From JBBDRV01 sp040905285 (GTDB lineage Bacteria > Bacteroidota > Rhodothermia > Balneolales > Balneolaceae): 31,116 bases of DNA. Below, in pieces: positions 7,451 to 16,069 of the stretch. The notes under the pieces were generated by a model. It saw nothing but the letters and a program-made list of their open reading frames with translations. It ran no database searches and was not told the origin of the DNA. Position 1 is the first letter of the stretch; each line of letters begins with the position of its first letter. The stretch covers positions 1 to 31,116 of the forward strand of contig JBBDRV010000150.1 of NCBI GenBank assembly GCA_040905285.1. The letters are read 5' to 3'. The position numbers were made by a program, and so were the translations under genes.

Positions 7451-10150
7451 ATGGCCGGCATAAATAAAGACGACAGAAAATCAGGAAACGCATGGCATAC
7501 ACTGTCTGTGGACTCCACACTTGAAAAATTATCTTCCGGCGACGGGGGGCTGAGTGATGAAGAAGTGCGGGACCGTCTCGATCGTGCCGGAGCAAACCGT
7601 TTGCCCGAATCAGAAGACCGTTCGGCACTGAAACGTTTCCTGCTGCAGTTCCATAATGTGTTGATATATGTTCTGATAGGAGCTGCCGTAATCACGGCAC
7701 TTCTGGAACACTGGATTGATACATGGATGATTCTGGCGGTCGTGATGATAAACGCACTGATAGGTTTTTTCCAGGAAGGCAAAGCTGAAAAAGCTCTGGA
7801 GAGTATCCGGGAAATGCTTTCCCTGTCGGCGAAAGTCATACGGAACAGCCGGCAGCAGGAGATTGATGCAGAGGAGCTGGTGCCCGGAGACGTTGTGCTC
7901 CTGGAATCGGGAGATCGTATTCCAGCCGATCTCCGTTTAATGGATATTCATAATATGCGGGTGGAGGAATCCGCGCTGACGGGGGAATCGGTGGCCGTTG
8001 ACAAACAGGTCGACCCGGTGGATGCCGATGTCGTACCGGCAGACCGTAGGAATATGGCTTTTTCCGGAACCACTGTCGTCCAGGGCAGGGCAAAAGCTAT
8101 GGTTGTTGAAACCGGTGCGAATACGGAGCTCGGGAAAATCAACCGAATGATGGAAGACGTGGAAGAGCTTACGACACCTCTTCTGCGCCAGGTTAATAGT
8201 TTCGGCAAGACGCTTTCCGTTGTCATCCTCATATTGGCTGCCCTGTTTTTTACTGTCGGAACCGTTTTCCATGACTATGAAGTGGTCGATCTTTTCCTTG
8301 CGGTGGTCAGTCTGGCAGTGGCCGCAATACCCCAGGGATTACCCGCGATTATGTCCATTACCCTGGCGATCGGTGTACAGTCCATGGCCAGACGCAACGC
8401 CGTTATCCGCCGGCTGCCTTCAGTGGAAACCCTTGGATCCGTGAGCGTAATTTTGTCAGATAAAACGGGGACACTTACAAAAAATGAAATGACGGCCCGG
8501 GCCGTTGCGACGGCCGATGCAACGTATGAGATCGAGGGCAGTGGTTACAATCCGGAGGGGAATATTATGAAGAACGGACAACCTGTTGATGCAGGCGGGG
8601 AACCGCTCCTTGAGGAACTTGTAAAAACGGTAATGGCCTGTAATGACGCCAGAATTTACCAACAGGATGGAAAATGGGAAATGAGCGGTGATCCGACAGA
8701 AGGAGCCCTGGTGACTCTGGGTTACAAAGCCGGGTTCGATTCGTATGAGTCCGACCGGATCGACCAGATTCCTTTTGAGTCCGAACACCAATACATGGCA
8801 ACCCTGAATAAAGAAAATGGAGACCGGTATATTTTTATGAAAGGGGCTCCTGAACGATTGACAGAACTTTGCAGCCGGCAGCGTACTGTCGGCGGCGATA
8901 CGGATATGGATCCGTCCTACTGGGAGAAGATGATGGATCAGCAGGCTGAACAGGGCCGGCGCCTGATTGCAGCCGCCATAAAGAAAGCGGATGATAAAAC
9001 GAGTGAAATAAATCATGAAAATGTCGGCAGCGATATGGTATTCCTTGGCCTGGTCGGGATTATCGATCCGGCTCGCCCCGAAGCCGTAGAGGCGATTCGT
9101 TCATGTCAGGATGCCGGTATCAACGTCAAGATGGTAACAGGTGACCACCTGGTAACGGCGAAAGCCATCGGGCTGCAGCTGAATATCGGCAACGGTAAAA
9201 AAGCCATTTCCGGCTCCGAAGTGGAAAAAATGGATGACGGGGAACTCCGACGTGCCGCGGCCGATAATGACATATTCGCCAGGGCAAGTCCGGAGCACAA
9301 GCTGAGGCTCGTCAAAAGTCTTCAGGCTGACGGTAAAATATGCGCCATGACCGGCGACGGTGTCAATGATGCTCCCGGTCTCAAGCGGGCCGATGTGGGT
9401 GTCGCCATGGGAATAAAAGGTACGGAAGTAACCAAGGATGCATCCGAAATGGTTTTGGCGGATGATAATTTTGCCTCTGTTGCCAATGCTGTAGAAGAGG
9501 GACGTACAATCTATGACAATCTGAGAAAAGCGATACTTTTTATTCTCCCGACAAACGGGGCTGAATCCATTGTGATTATGGCAGCGGTGCTTGCCGGCAT
9601 GACTCTGCCCATTACCCCTGTACAGATTCTCTGGGTGAATATGGTTACGGCGGTAACCCTGGCCCTTTCCCTCTCCTTTGAGCCGTCAGAGTCAGATGTC
9701 ATGAGCCGGCAGCCCCGGAATCCCGATTCCCCAATCCTTGGCGGGTTTTTCATATGGCGGATCACGTTTGTCTCCACACTCATTGGCGGCCTTACCCTCG
9801 GAGTTTACATGTGGCTGGGCGAAAGCAGTTATGACATTGAGACCTTACGAACGATTGCCGTCAACATTCTGGTGGCAGGCCAGCTGTTTTACCTTTTCAA
9901 CTGTCGGCAATTGAAAGGACCAGCGTTCGGCCGGAATTTCTTTCGCAACCGGGTGGCCTTCGGAGCCGTGGGAGTGCTGGTTGCCCTGCAGCTGATTTTC
10001 ACCTATGCCCCTTTTATGAACAGATGGCTTGAAACAGGCCCCATTGATTTGTTCGACTGGATGTATCCGCTGGCAGGGGGATTAATCGTTTTTTGTCTGG
10101 TGGAACTTGAAAAATGGATCATTGCATCAGATTCGGGTTTTTTCTCGTAG
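7451..10150 (+). CDS. P2-type cation-transporting ATPase (CtpF/Ca2+-ATPase-like) with altered ion site
   Basis: This 899-residue P-type ATPase has an N-terminal cation-ATPase domain at about 15-80 and TGES at 177-180 in the actuator. DKTGT follows, with the phosphorylated Asp at 337. KGAPE is at 464-468 in the nucleotide domain, TGDGVND at 634-640 in the hinge, and about ten transmembrane segments are present. The layout is that of P2 Ca2+/Mg2+/Na+ pumps. The M4 motif is PQGLP (Gln295) where SERCA has PEGLP. M5 keeps NGAE (Glu705), and M6 reads NMVTA (730-734), with Ala734 at the position of SERCA Asp800. Loss of two acidic ligands makes the transported ion uncertain (Ca2+, Na+ or another). 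An in-frame stop directly abuts the ATG, so no longer form exists. It lies 46 bp after ppsA and is convergent with the lipoprotein gene. Confidence 0.92.
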   Translation: MAGINKDDRKSGNAWHTLSVDSTLEKLSSGDGGLSDEEVRDRLDRAGANRLPESEDRSALKRFLLQFHNVLIYVLIGAAVITALLEHWIDTWMILAVVMINALIGFFQEGKAEKALESIREMLSLSAKVIRNSRQQEIDAEELVPGDVVLLESGDRIPADLRLMDIHNMRVEESALTGESVAVDKQVDPVDADVVPADRRNMAFSGTTVVQGRAKAMVVETGANTELGKINRMMEDVEELTTPLLRQVNSFGKTLSVVILILAALFFTVGTVFHDYEVVDLFLAVVSLAVAAIPQGLPAIMSITLAIGVQSMARRNAVIRRLPSVETLGSVSVILSDKTGTLTKNEMTARAVATADATYEIEGSGYNPEGNIMKNGQPVDAGGEPLLEELVKTVMACNDARIYQQDGKWEMSGDPTEGALVTLGYKAGFDSYESDRIDQIPFESEHQYMATLNKENGDRYIFMKGAPERLTELCSRQRTVGGDTDMDPSYWEKMMDQQAEQGRRLIAAAIKKADDKTSEINHENVGSDMVFLGLVGIIDPARPEAVEAIRSCQDAGINVKMVTGDHLVTAKAIGLQLNIGNGKKAISGSEVEKMDDGELRRAAADNDIFARASPEHKLRLVKSLQADGKICAMTGDGVNDAPGLKRADVGVAMGIKGTEVTKDASEMVLADDNFASVANAVEEGRTIYDNLRKAILFILPTNGAESIVIMAAVLAGMTLPITPVQILWVNMVTAVTLALSLSFEPSESDVMSRQPRNPDSPILGGFFIWRITFVSTLIGGLTLGVYMWLGESSYDIETLRTIAVNILVAGQLFYLFNCRQLKGPAFGRNFFRNRVAFGAVGVLVALQLIFTYAPFMNRWLETGPIDLFDWMYPLAGGLIVFCLVELEKWIIASDSGFFS

Positions 10151-10202
10151 AGACTGTTTGCCGCTTTAATCCCCCTGGTCGGGTTCTGCATGTTTCTCAA
10201 TT

Positions 10203-11357
10203 CTAATCATTGGCCAGGATGGACCTGATCGCTTCATAATAGACGGTTCCCATGAGTTCATATCCCTCGGCATTTAAATGAACACCGTCTTCGTATAAAT
10301 GCTCCTCCACAGTCATTACCGCCTCTGTATCCGCAAGAATGATCCGGTCACCCGCCGACTGCCGTTGGGAAATATAATCCCTTAAAATTTCATTGTATTG
10401 AGCAGTCACCACTGCACGGTCCGTTTCCTCCAGTGACTCGTGGCCCGCTTCCTTTGAGGTGACAGGCGGTATGGTCGCCGCAATCAGCCAGGCTTCCGGA
10501 CCGGAATGATCCAGCAGGTCCTGAACAAGCTCATTCCATCGTTCCGCAATCGCTTCGGCGGGTTCGTTGATGTACCACGCAATGTTATTTGTTCCCACCA
10601 TCAGAAATATGTATTCAGGATCATGGCGTATCATCAGTGATTCAGCTTTTTCATGAATTCCCTGGATGGTTATGCCACCGACCCCCTCATGGTCCGGATC
10701 GGGAATGACACCGTTGTTTTGCTGCTGATCACCCACGTAATCCAGGGTATAACCGTCATCTGTCAACAGATTCCAAAGCCGAATCCTGGATCGGCCGTCA
10801 TTGGTTATACTGTCTCCCAAAGGCATGACTACCAAGTGTCCTCCCGATGCAGATGTGTCGGGATCACCGCCGCCGGGGTCCTGTTCTCCGTCGTCCGGAT
10901 CCTGTTCACCGCCGCCGGGGTCCTGCTCTCCGTCGTCCGGATCCTGCTCACCGCCGCCGGGGTCCTGTTCTCCGTCATCGGGATCCTGCTCACCGCCGTC
11001 GGGATCCTGTTCTCCGTCATCGGGGTTCTGTTCTCCGTCATCGGGGTTCTGTTCTCCGTCATCCGGATCCGACCGCCCGAAAACAGCAGCTATATTTTTA
11101 TCCCGGCTCATCATAACGGTGTCCGGATTTTCCGCCCCATCCTTATCTCCTTCCCAGCGGATAAAATTCCAGCCTTCAGAGGCTTCGGCGGATACTTCAA
11201 CTGAATTGCCTTCTTCAAACTCTCCTTCCGCTGGGCTGATCGATCCACCTTCAGCAGGGAGTGACGTCGTGGAAAACGTTACAAATGACGGTTCATTCTG
11301 TTCACAGGTCATCAGTATCATAAGGAGGAGAAGACCTGGAAAAAATAATTTTTTCAT
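10203..11357 (-). CDS. Lipoprotein with acidic heptad repeats and C-terminal SGNH/GDSL hydrolase
   Basis: The 384-residue protein starts with a lysine-rich hydrophobic signal ending LMTC, giving a lipidated Cys18 (Thr at -1 is unusual). Residues about 25-95 form one bacterial InlB-B/Flg_new-like repeat domain (EGGSISPAEGEF, EGWNFIRWEG, NIAAVFGR). Residues 97-166 are ten tandem acidic heptads of the DPDDGEQ/DPGGGEQ type. The catalytic part from about 174 is an SGNH hydrolase: block I GDSIT with Ser183, a block II glycine near 227-228, block III VGTNN (254-258), and block V DGVH with Asp357 and His360. It probably acts as an esterase on surface or extracellular carbohydrate esters, held off the membrane by the repeat stalk. 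The substrate is unknown. It stands alone, with a 131-bp AT-rich 5' region. Confidence 0.9.
   Translation of the reverse strand: MKKLFFPGLLLLMILMTCEQNEPSFVTFSTTSLPAEGGSISPAEGEFEEGNSVEVSAEASEGWNFIRWEGDKDGAENPDTVMMSRDKNIAAVFGRSDPDDGEQNPDDGEQNPDDGEQDPDGGEQDPDDGEQDPGGGEQDPDDGEQDPGGGEQDPDDGEQDPGGGDPDTSASGGHLVVMPLGDSITNDGRSRIRLWNLLTDDGYTLDYVGDQQQNNGVIPDPDHEGVGGITIQGIHEKAESLMIRHDPEYIFLMVGTNNIAWYINEPAEAIAERWNELVQDLLDHSGPEAWLIAATIPPVTSKEAGHESLEETDRAVVTAQYNEILRDYISQRQSAGDRIILADTEAVMTVEEHLYEDGVHLNAEGYELMGTVYYEAIRSILAND
10860..11069 (-). repeat. Ten 21-bp tandem repeats coding an acidic heptad stalk
   Basis: Exactly 210 bp are made of 21-bp units in frame with the lipoprotein. Each unit encodes D/N-P-D/G-D/G-G-E-Q. 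In the C-terminal half the units alternate DPDDGEQ and DPGGGEQ, so a 42-bp higher-order unit has been amplified. The three units nearest the signal end are more uniform (NPDDGEQ type). No unit contains a stop in any of the six frames, so long spurious open frames appear on both strands here. Confidence 0.95.
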
Positions 11358-11488
11358 GTATTTGACAGTGTTTTATGTTTATTGTTTTTTGTTATACAGT
11401 TAATGGATGTTGACTCCTGGTGCCGCCGAATTTGCCATGGCGGACCTGAAATACCCGCTTCACCTGAAGCCGGATGGTCAGCCATACT
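11358..11488 (-). promoter_or_regulatory. Promoter region of the SGNH lipoprotein and 3' region of the aldo/keto reductase
   Basis: The right part is balanced in composition, and the 50 bases next to the lipoprotein ATG are very AT-rich, as expected of a promoter on the minus strand. A CCGCC/GGCGG inverted repeat around an 11-base loop at about 11422-11442 may be a weak terminator of the aldo/keto reductase, but no T-run follows. Confidence 0.3.
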
Positions 11489-12397
11489 TCAGGGAACCGG
11501 CTCTCCCAGTGACGCTTCCAGCAATTCAAACCAGTCCTGGCGGTCCAGGTCGAGAGACGCTGACTTGACCGCTTTGTCGATATGCAGGATGTTGCCAGTA
11601 CCGACAACAGGGAATGGCTTTGACGGAAGTTGAAGAAGCCAGGCAAGTGCAAGGACATCAATGGAACAGCCGTACTTTTCGGCAAGTTTCAACAGGGTGA
11701 TGCGAACGCGGACGGCCTGGTGGCTTTTCCGGTAGAACAGGGCGCCGCCTTTGAGCGGAGACCAGATCATGGGCCGGATGTTGTCGCGCTGAAGCTGGTT
11801 GAATGTTCCGTTGAACAGGGTATCTGTAAAGAGCAGTGAGGCCTGTATCTGGTTGGTCACCAGCGGAATATCCAACCGTTCCTGAAGCCAGACAAACTGC
11901 ATGGGAGTGAAATTGGACACACCGGCATACCGGATCTTGCCCTCTTCAGCCAGATCCGAAAGGATGCCGGCTATTTCATCGATGTTCATCAGCGGACTTG
12001 GCCGGTGTATCAGCAACAGGTCCAGATAGTCGGTATGCAGATCCTTCAGGGATGTCTCGACCGAATTGCGGATATGTTCCTTCGTGGTATTGTAATGGTT
12101 TACCTTATTTTCAGGTCGGTTTTCTGATACAAGCGCATTTCCGCATTTACTGACCAGCTGCATCCGGCCGCGCAGCTCCGGACGATCTTTCAGAATCCTG
12201 CCAAACAGCGGCTGGCTCAGGTAATCCCCGTAAATATCCGCACTGTCAATCGTGGTGATACCTCGCTCCACGACGGCTTCTATAAACTTTCCAAGTTCCC
12301 TGTCGGAATAATTCCACGTCGGCAGCCGCAGCATGCCGGCCGATATCCTGGACACTTCAGGGCCGTCAGGATGGATCCTCTCCAGTAGCTCACTCAT
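11489..12397 (-). CDS. Aldo/keto reductase family oxidoreductase (YdhF-like)
   Basis: This 302-residue protein has the AKR tetrad: Asp51 and Tyr56 in DSADIYGDY, Lys84 in VSKCG, and His131 in LIHRPSP. GVSNFTP at about 159-165 and a C-terminal NADPH-binding region (VVGTGNILHIDKA) complete the TIM-barrel family signature. The pattern (G-I-T-T-I-D-S-A-D-I-Y-G, then HYNTTKEHIRNSVETSL) is closest in my memory to E. coli YdhF and relatives, whose physiological substrates are poorly known. It is predicted to be a cytosolic NADPH-dependent carbonyl reductase. No operon partner is obvious; the P-type ATPase lies 282 bp upstream on the same strand. Confidence 0.9.
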   Translation of the reverse strand: MSELLERIHPDGPEVSRISAGMLRLPTWNYSDRELGKFIEAVVERGITTIDSADIYGDYLSQPLFGRILKDRPELRGRMQLVSKCGNALVSENRPENKVNHYNTTKEHIRNSVETSLKDLHTDYLDLLLIHRPSPLMNIDEIAGILSDLAEEGKIRYAGVSNFTPMQFVWLQERLDIPLVTNQIQASLLFTDTLFNGTFNQLQRDNIRPMIWSPLKGGALFYRKSHQAVRVRITLLKLAEKYGCSIDVLALAWLLQLPSKPFPVVGTGNILHIDKAVKSASLDLDRQDWFELLEASLGEPVP

Positions 12398-12679
12398 CTT
12401 GATTCTTTTTAATTCTGTTGCTGACTAATAAACCCTGTCCGGCAAAAGAGCATTCCAATGGTATTCGGAACTGCTTTTATTATGAATGTGATATAATAAA
12501 TCCTTTAACCGGGCGTAATAAAAAGCATACCGATAATGTGCCAAATCAGGTCTGCAATGTGCCAAATCAGGTCTGCTGAGCTGATACAGACGGTCAAGGT
12601 ATGTCGGCCTCACAACCATCATCCTGGGGATAGCATCAGGCGGGTGGCACTGATCCGGCACTACCCGCGGCAGCAGCAC
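12398..12679. other. Intergenic stretch with a perfect 21-bp tandem duplication
   Basis: The region separates the second P-type ATPase from the aldo/keto reductase, both on the minus strand. The part next to the reductase is AT-rich. The minus strand is open for 84 codons (12425-12679), but the composition is not convincing. A short stretch reading MMVVRPTYLDRLYQL faintly resembles the N-terminus of AAA_14/DUF4143 ATPases, which would make it a relic. I treat this as unproven. Confidence 0.35.
12535..12576. repeat. Perfect 21-bp tandem direct repeat
   Basis: The unit (beginning AATGTGCCAAATCAGG) occurs at 12535-12555 and is repeated exactly at 12556-12576 with no spacer. The core TTGGCACATT on the minus strand resembles the multiple short repeats found at IS21-family ends, but no transposase gene is adjacent. 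It may also be an operator or a simple duplication. Confidence 0.85.
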
Positions 12680-15457
12680 TCAGGTTTTTTGCAGGGACTG
12701 GTAAATTCTGAGGAGTTGTCCCCAGACAAAGGGAATCAGACTCATCAGAAATATCAGCAGCCAGCCTGTCCCGCCGGGATTTTCAGTTCTGAGAACGCCG
12801 GCTAACACGGGCAGGTAAACAGTAGCCAGCAGCAGAATGATGCAGAGAATAATGGATCCGGCGATGTATGGATTCCTGATGATGTCATTCGACAGGAAAT
12901 GCGATTTCGGATTCCTGAGATTATAAACAAACCAGAGTTTCCCGAATGCCAGAGTCAAAAATGAAATCGTGACAGCCCGCTCCTGTTCAAAGCCCATCTG
13001 ATAGACAGCTAAAGCCAGAGCCCCCAAAACGGAAGCAGATAAAATGACGGACCAGCCGCCGATTGCATACCAGTGACTTTTTGCAAGGACAGGTTCATTT
13101 TGAGGCCTGGGCTTTTGCTTCATTATGCCCTCTTCTCCGGTTCCCATCCCGAGAGCGAGTGCAGGAAATACATCTGTTATGACATTCAGATAAAGAATCT
13201 GAAGTGGAAGAAGAGGGAGAGGGAAAAAATAAAACCCTCCTATAACAGTGGCGATCATAACGGCCACTACTTCGGCAACATTTGTGCATAACATGAACAG
13301 GACAGACTTACGGATGTTTCCGAAAATAATCCGCCCGTGCCGTACTGCTGTAACAATGGAGCTGAAAGCATCATCCAGAAGTACCATATCGGAAATCTCC
13401 CTGGCTGCATCCGTACCCCGCCGTCCCATTGCAATACCGATATCCGCTTTTTTCAGAGCCGGTGTGTCATTGACCCCGTCACCGGTCATCGCTACCGTCC
13501 ACCCTTCGCCCTGCATCATCTTAACCAGGTGAAGTTTTTGCTGAGGACTGACCCGGGAAAAAATATTGCTTTCAAGAATCTTCCGGCGCTCGCTGTCTGA
13601 CAATTCATCGGGATCTTTCAGCTCAGTGCTATGTATAACTACCGGATCTTCTTCATTGGTGATCCCTGTCTCTTTCGCTATGGCGGTCGCAGTCGCACCC
13701 TGGTCACCGGTTACCATAATCACGCGTATTCCCGCACTCTGGCACTCCCTGATGGCATCGCCTACGTCACTCCGGGCCGGATCCAGCAGGCCTATTAATC
13801 CGAGAAACCGCAGTTCTTCAAAAGGTTCAGCATCTTTGTCTTCCACAGTCTTGTCAGCAACAGCCAGAAGCCGGAGACCTTCCCCGGCAAGACGTCCGGA
13901 TCTTTCGAGCCACTTGTCTTTCTCTTCATCACTGAGAGATTCAACGGCATCCGGTCCGTTCCGGACAATGCCGGTACAGGCGTCAAGCAGCTTTTCCGGG
14001 GCCCCTTTCACGTTCACCTCCAGACGGCTGCCGGCTTGATTATAAGTGGCCATCATCATTGTATCAGAGCTGAACGGCACCTCCCGCACTTCCGGTTTCT
14101 CCGACAGCAGCCTGCCACGCTGCAGCTCCATGGAAAGACCGGCTCTCAGGAGGGCTGTCTCAGTAGGATCCCCCTGCTCATCTTCCGCTTTCAGGTCGTC
14201 ATCCTCATCTGTTACAGAGGCATTGCTGCACAATACCACGACTTCCATGATCCGGCGGAGAACGGACGGATCGGTCCCGTCCTCCGCTTCCGGGCTCTTT
14301 GAATGTTCATCAAGCCTGAAATCACCTTCGGGGGTGGAGACCCTTCTTACCGTCATGTGGTTTTCTGTAAGAGTTCCCGTTTTATCGGTAAATATGACAC
14401 CGGTAGATCCCAGTGTTTCAACCGCCTGAAGTCTGTTGATCAGCACATTTTTTTTTGAAAGCACATACATACCGCGTGCAAGGGCAATTGTGGCCACGAT
14501 CGGCAACCCTTCGGGAATAGCGGCAACACCCAGAGCGATGGCCGTTTCAATCATGATTTGCGGTTCCCGGCCTGCAAGCAGTCCTGTCACGGCAACGACG
14601 GCTGCAACGGTTATGGTGAGCCATGCGAGTTTCCGGCCGAGATTGTTCAGTTTTTTTTGAAGGAGAGTGGCTTCCTTTTCTGCTGTTTCGGCAAGTTCTG
14701 AAATTTGTCCGATTTCAGTATTCATACCTGTGGCCGTTACAACTCCTTCAGCAGATCCGTCGGTAATAAACGTTCCTCTGAAGACCATGCAGTGCCGGTC
14801 GGCAATTGCGGCATCGTCATCAACCGGAGAGGTACTTTTCAGGACTGAAACGGATTCTCCCGTTAATGCCGACTCGTTCACATTCAGGTTATTGGATTCA
14901 ATCAGGCGTACGTCCGCTGGAACCAGGTCACTGCTTTCAAGGATAAGGATATCGCCGGGAACAAGAGTATCGCTCTCTACTTCCTGTTCTTTCCCGTTCC
15001 GCCGGACACGAACTTTATCACGCTCGGTTCTCCGCAGGGCTTCCATGGAGCGGGAAGCTTTCCATTCTGTAAAAAAGCCGATCAGGGCATTCACAACCAG
15101 CACAGCTGTGATGGCTATTCCGTCCGGGTAATGCTGGAACGCAAAAGCAACAATTGCCGCAACGACCAGTATGATGATTACAATGCTTTTGAACTGATCA
15201 AGCAGTATCTGCAGGAGGTTTCGCTGTTTGAACTCGCGAAGACGATTTGGCCCGTTATTTTTCCTGCTTCTGTTGTATTGATCCCGGTTCAGGCCCTTTT
15301 CAACATTGCTGTCGAGGTTTTTCAGGACCTCTTCGGCAGTCCGGGAGTGGTAAGGAATCGTGTGCTCTTGATTATTCGTGTGCTCTTGTTGATTCATTCC
15401 CTGATGGTTATGAACAGTCAGTTTCAAAAGGCTGCAGTTACTGGAGTACGCCTGCAT
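12680..15457 (-). CDS. P2-type Ca2+-transporting ATPase (PMR1/SERCA-like)
   Basis: This 925-residue P-type ATPase, counted from the ATG at 15455-15457, has TGES at 199-202, PEGLP at 315-319 and DKTGT with the phosphorylated Asp358. KGAPE is at 484-488 and TGDGVND at 658-664. Ion-site residues match SERCA: Glu316 (M4), Asn726/Glu729 (M5), Asn758, Thr761 and Asp762 (M6, NVITD). Ca2+ export is therefore the best guess. A second ATG at 15395-15397 (residue 21, MNQQEHTNN) is a likely alternative start, because the first 20 residues are unlike the family. Residues 24-33 contain a small duplicated EHT-NNQ-EHT motif from a DNA repeat. It is a paralogue of the ATPase at 7451. About 160 bp separates it from the upstream DUF5808-like gene on the same strand. 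Confidence 0.93.
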   Translation of the reverse strand: MQAYSSNCSLLKLTVHNHQGMNQQEHTNNQEHTIPYHSRTAEEVLKNLDSNVEKGLNRDQYNRSRKNNGPNRLREFKQRNLLQILLDQFKSIVIIILVVAAIVAFAFQHYPDGIAITAVLVVNALIGFFTEWKASRSMEALRRTERDKVRVRRNGKEQEVESDTLVPGDILILESSDLVPADVRLIESNNLNVNESALTGESVSVLKSTSPVDDDAAIADRHCMVFRGTFITDGSAEGVVTATGMNTEIGQISELAETAEKEATLLQKKLNNLGRKLAWLTITVAAVVAVTGLLAGREPQIMIETAIALGVAAIPEGLPIVATIALARGMYVLSKKNVLINRLQAVETLGSTGVIFTDKTGTLTENHMTVRRVSTPEGDFRLDEHSKSPEAEDGTDPSVLRRIMEVVVLCSNASVTDEDDDLKAEDEQGDPTETALLRAGLSMELQRGRLLSEKPEVREVPFSSDTMMMATYNQAGSRLEVNVKGAPEKLLDACTGIVRNGPDAVESLSDEEKDKWLERSGRLAGEGLRLLAVADKTVEDKDAEPFEELRFLGLIGLLDPARSDVGDAIRECQSAGIRVIMVTGDQGATATAIAKETGITNEEDPVVIHSTELKDPDELSDSERRKILESNIFSRVSPQQKLHLVKMMQGEGWTVAMTGDGVNDTPALKKADIGIAMGRRGTDAAREISDMVLLDDAFSSIVTAVRHGRIIFGNIRKSVLFMLCTNVAEVVAVMIATVIGGFYFFPLPLLPLQILYLNVITDVFPALALGMGTGEEGIMKQKPRPQNEPVLAKSHWYAIGGWSVILSASVLGALALAVYQMGFEQERAVTISFLTLAFGKLWFVYNLRNPKSHFLSNDIIRNPYIAGSIILCIILLLATVYLPVLAGVLRTENPGGTGWLLIFLMSLIPFVWGQLLRIYQSLQKT

Positions 15458-15470
15458 TTTTCGAAGAGAT

Positions 15471-15509
15471 GAACATGGATCTCAAACCGGAACATGGATC
15501 TTCAAACCG
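15471..15509. repeat. Imperfect 19/20-bp tandem repeat upstream of the second P-type ATPase
   Basis: The unit starting GAACATGGATCT and ending CAAACCG occurs at 15471-15489 and again at 15490-15509 with one extra T. It lies 14 bp upstream of the first ATG of the ATPase gene, or about 74 bp upstream of the second. The position fits an operator or a local duplication. It also favours the inner ATG, since otherwise the repeat would abut the ribosome-binding region. Confidence 0.7.
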
Positions 15510-15620
15510 TCAGTTCAGCAGCATGAAATTAAACGCCTGGCTGCCTGAATGCGTTCACCGGGGAAACGGCATGAAATCACGCGGGCGGCGGGGAAATGAA
15601 GCGGCAACCGTCGGCCGCTG

Positions 15621-15896
15621 TTACTGGATCCCGGAGGCTATCCATCCGGCCAGTGCCAGGATGACAAGGATGACCGGTGGTCTGGCAAAATTAACTGTAA
15701 ATCCGGGGTTGGATTTCCGTGGTACAATGATCCGTTTGTCGTCCGGATTGTAATAAAAAAGATAAAACAGGTAATTTTTGCTGTTGAAGGCAGGCTCCGG
15801 TCCGGGATTTTTATGCATGCTATGCCTTGCAATAGATCTCAGGAGGAGGCTTCCCGCAAAGGTAGCCGTAATGATAAAGACTGTAATTATAAACAT
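15621..15896 (-). CDS. Small two-TM membrane protein with DUF5808-like motif
   Basis: The protein is 91 residues from the ATG at 15894-15896. An N-terminal membrane helix (MFIITVFIITATFAGSLLL) is followed by a soluble segment containing FYYNPDDKRIIVPRKSNPGF and TVNFARP. A second helix (VILVILALAGWIASG) ends the protein. The YNPdD-x-x-ifVpKr-x-G-x-T-lNFarP pattern is the one I associate with DUF5808, found in small membrane proteins, often as a domain of DUF1648 proteins. The function is unknown. The frame stays open upstream to a TTG at 15969-15971 and an ATG at 15960-15962, but those residues have no family match, so I chose the start just before the first helix. Confidence 0.65.
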   Translation of the reverse strand: MFIITVFIITATFAGSLLLRSIARHSMHKNPGPEPAFNSKNYLFYLFYYNPDDKRIIVPRKSNPGFTVNFARPPVILVILALAGWIASGIQ

Positions 15897-16069
15897 GTTC
15901 CGGAGGATTGCGTGAGCGGCCGGAATATAAAAAATTGTGAAGCAAGAATCGTGTAAACACATCGTTCGCAAGTGGGATAAGGAAAAATAATCCGACCGGG
16001 AGCCGGCAGAAATTCGTTGGTACTGTTACCTGTTTACCACATTATCACAACATCACAGGAGAGAAGGGA

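Noticed and set aside
8456..9016. 186-codon antisense frame inside the first P-type ATPase, and a similar 276-codon antisense frame inside ppsA (5188-6018)
   Set aside because: Both lie fully inside strongly conserved genes and are typical antisense shadows with no domain likeness.
10860..11069. Direct repeats that could suggest a CRISPR array
   Set aside because: Units are 21 bp, contiguous and without spacers, and they code for heptads in frame with a lipoprotein. No cas genes are present.
10653..11403. Long open frames on both strands across the repeat region (up to 200 codons, plus and minus)
   Set aside because: They arise because the 21-bp repeat has no stop in any frame. They encode monotonous Pro/Ser or Arg-rich peptides, while the minus-strand lipoprotein frame has a signal peptide and SGNH motifs on both sides of the repeat.
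12425..12679. 84-codon minus-strand frame after the second P-type ATPase
   Set aside because: It contains the 21-bp duplication as RPDLAH repeats. Only a faint likeness to AAA_14/DUF4143 N-termini (RPTYLDRLYQL) was noticed, which is too short to call.
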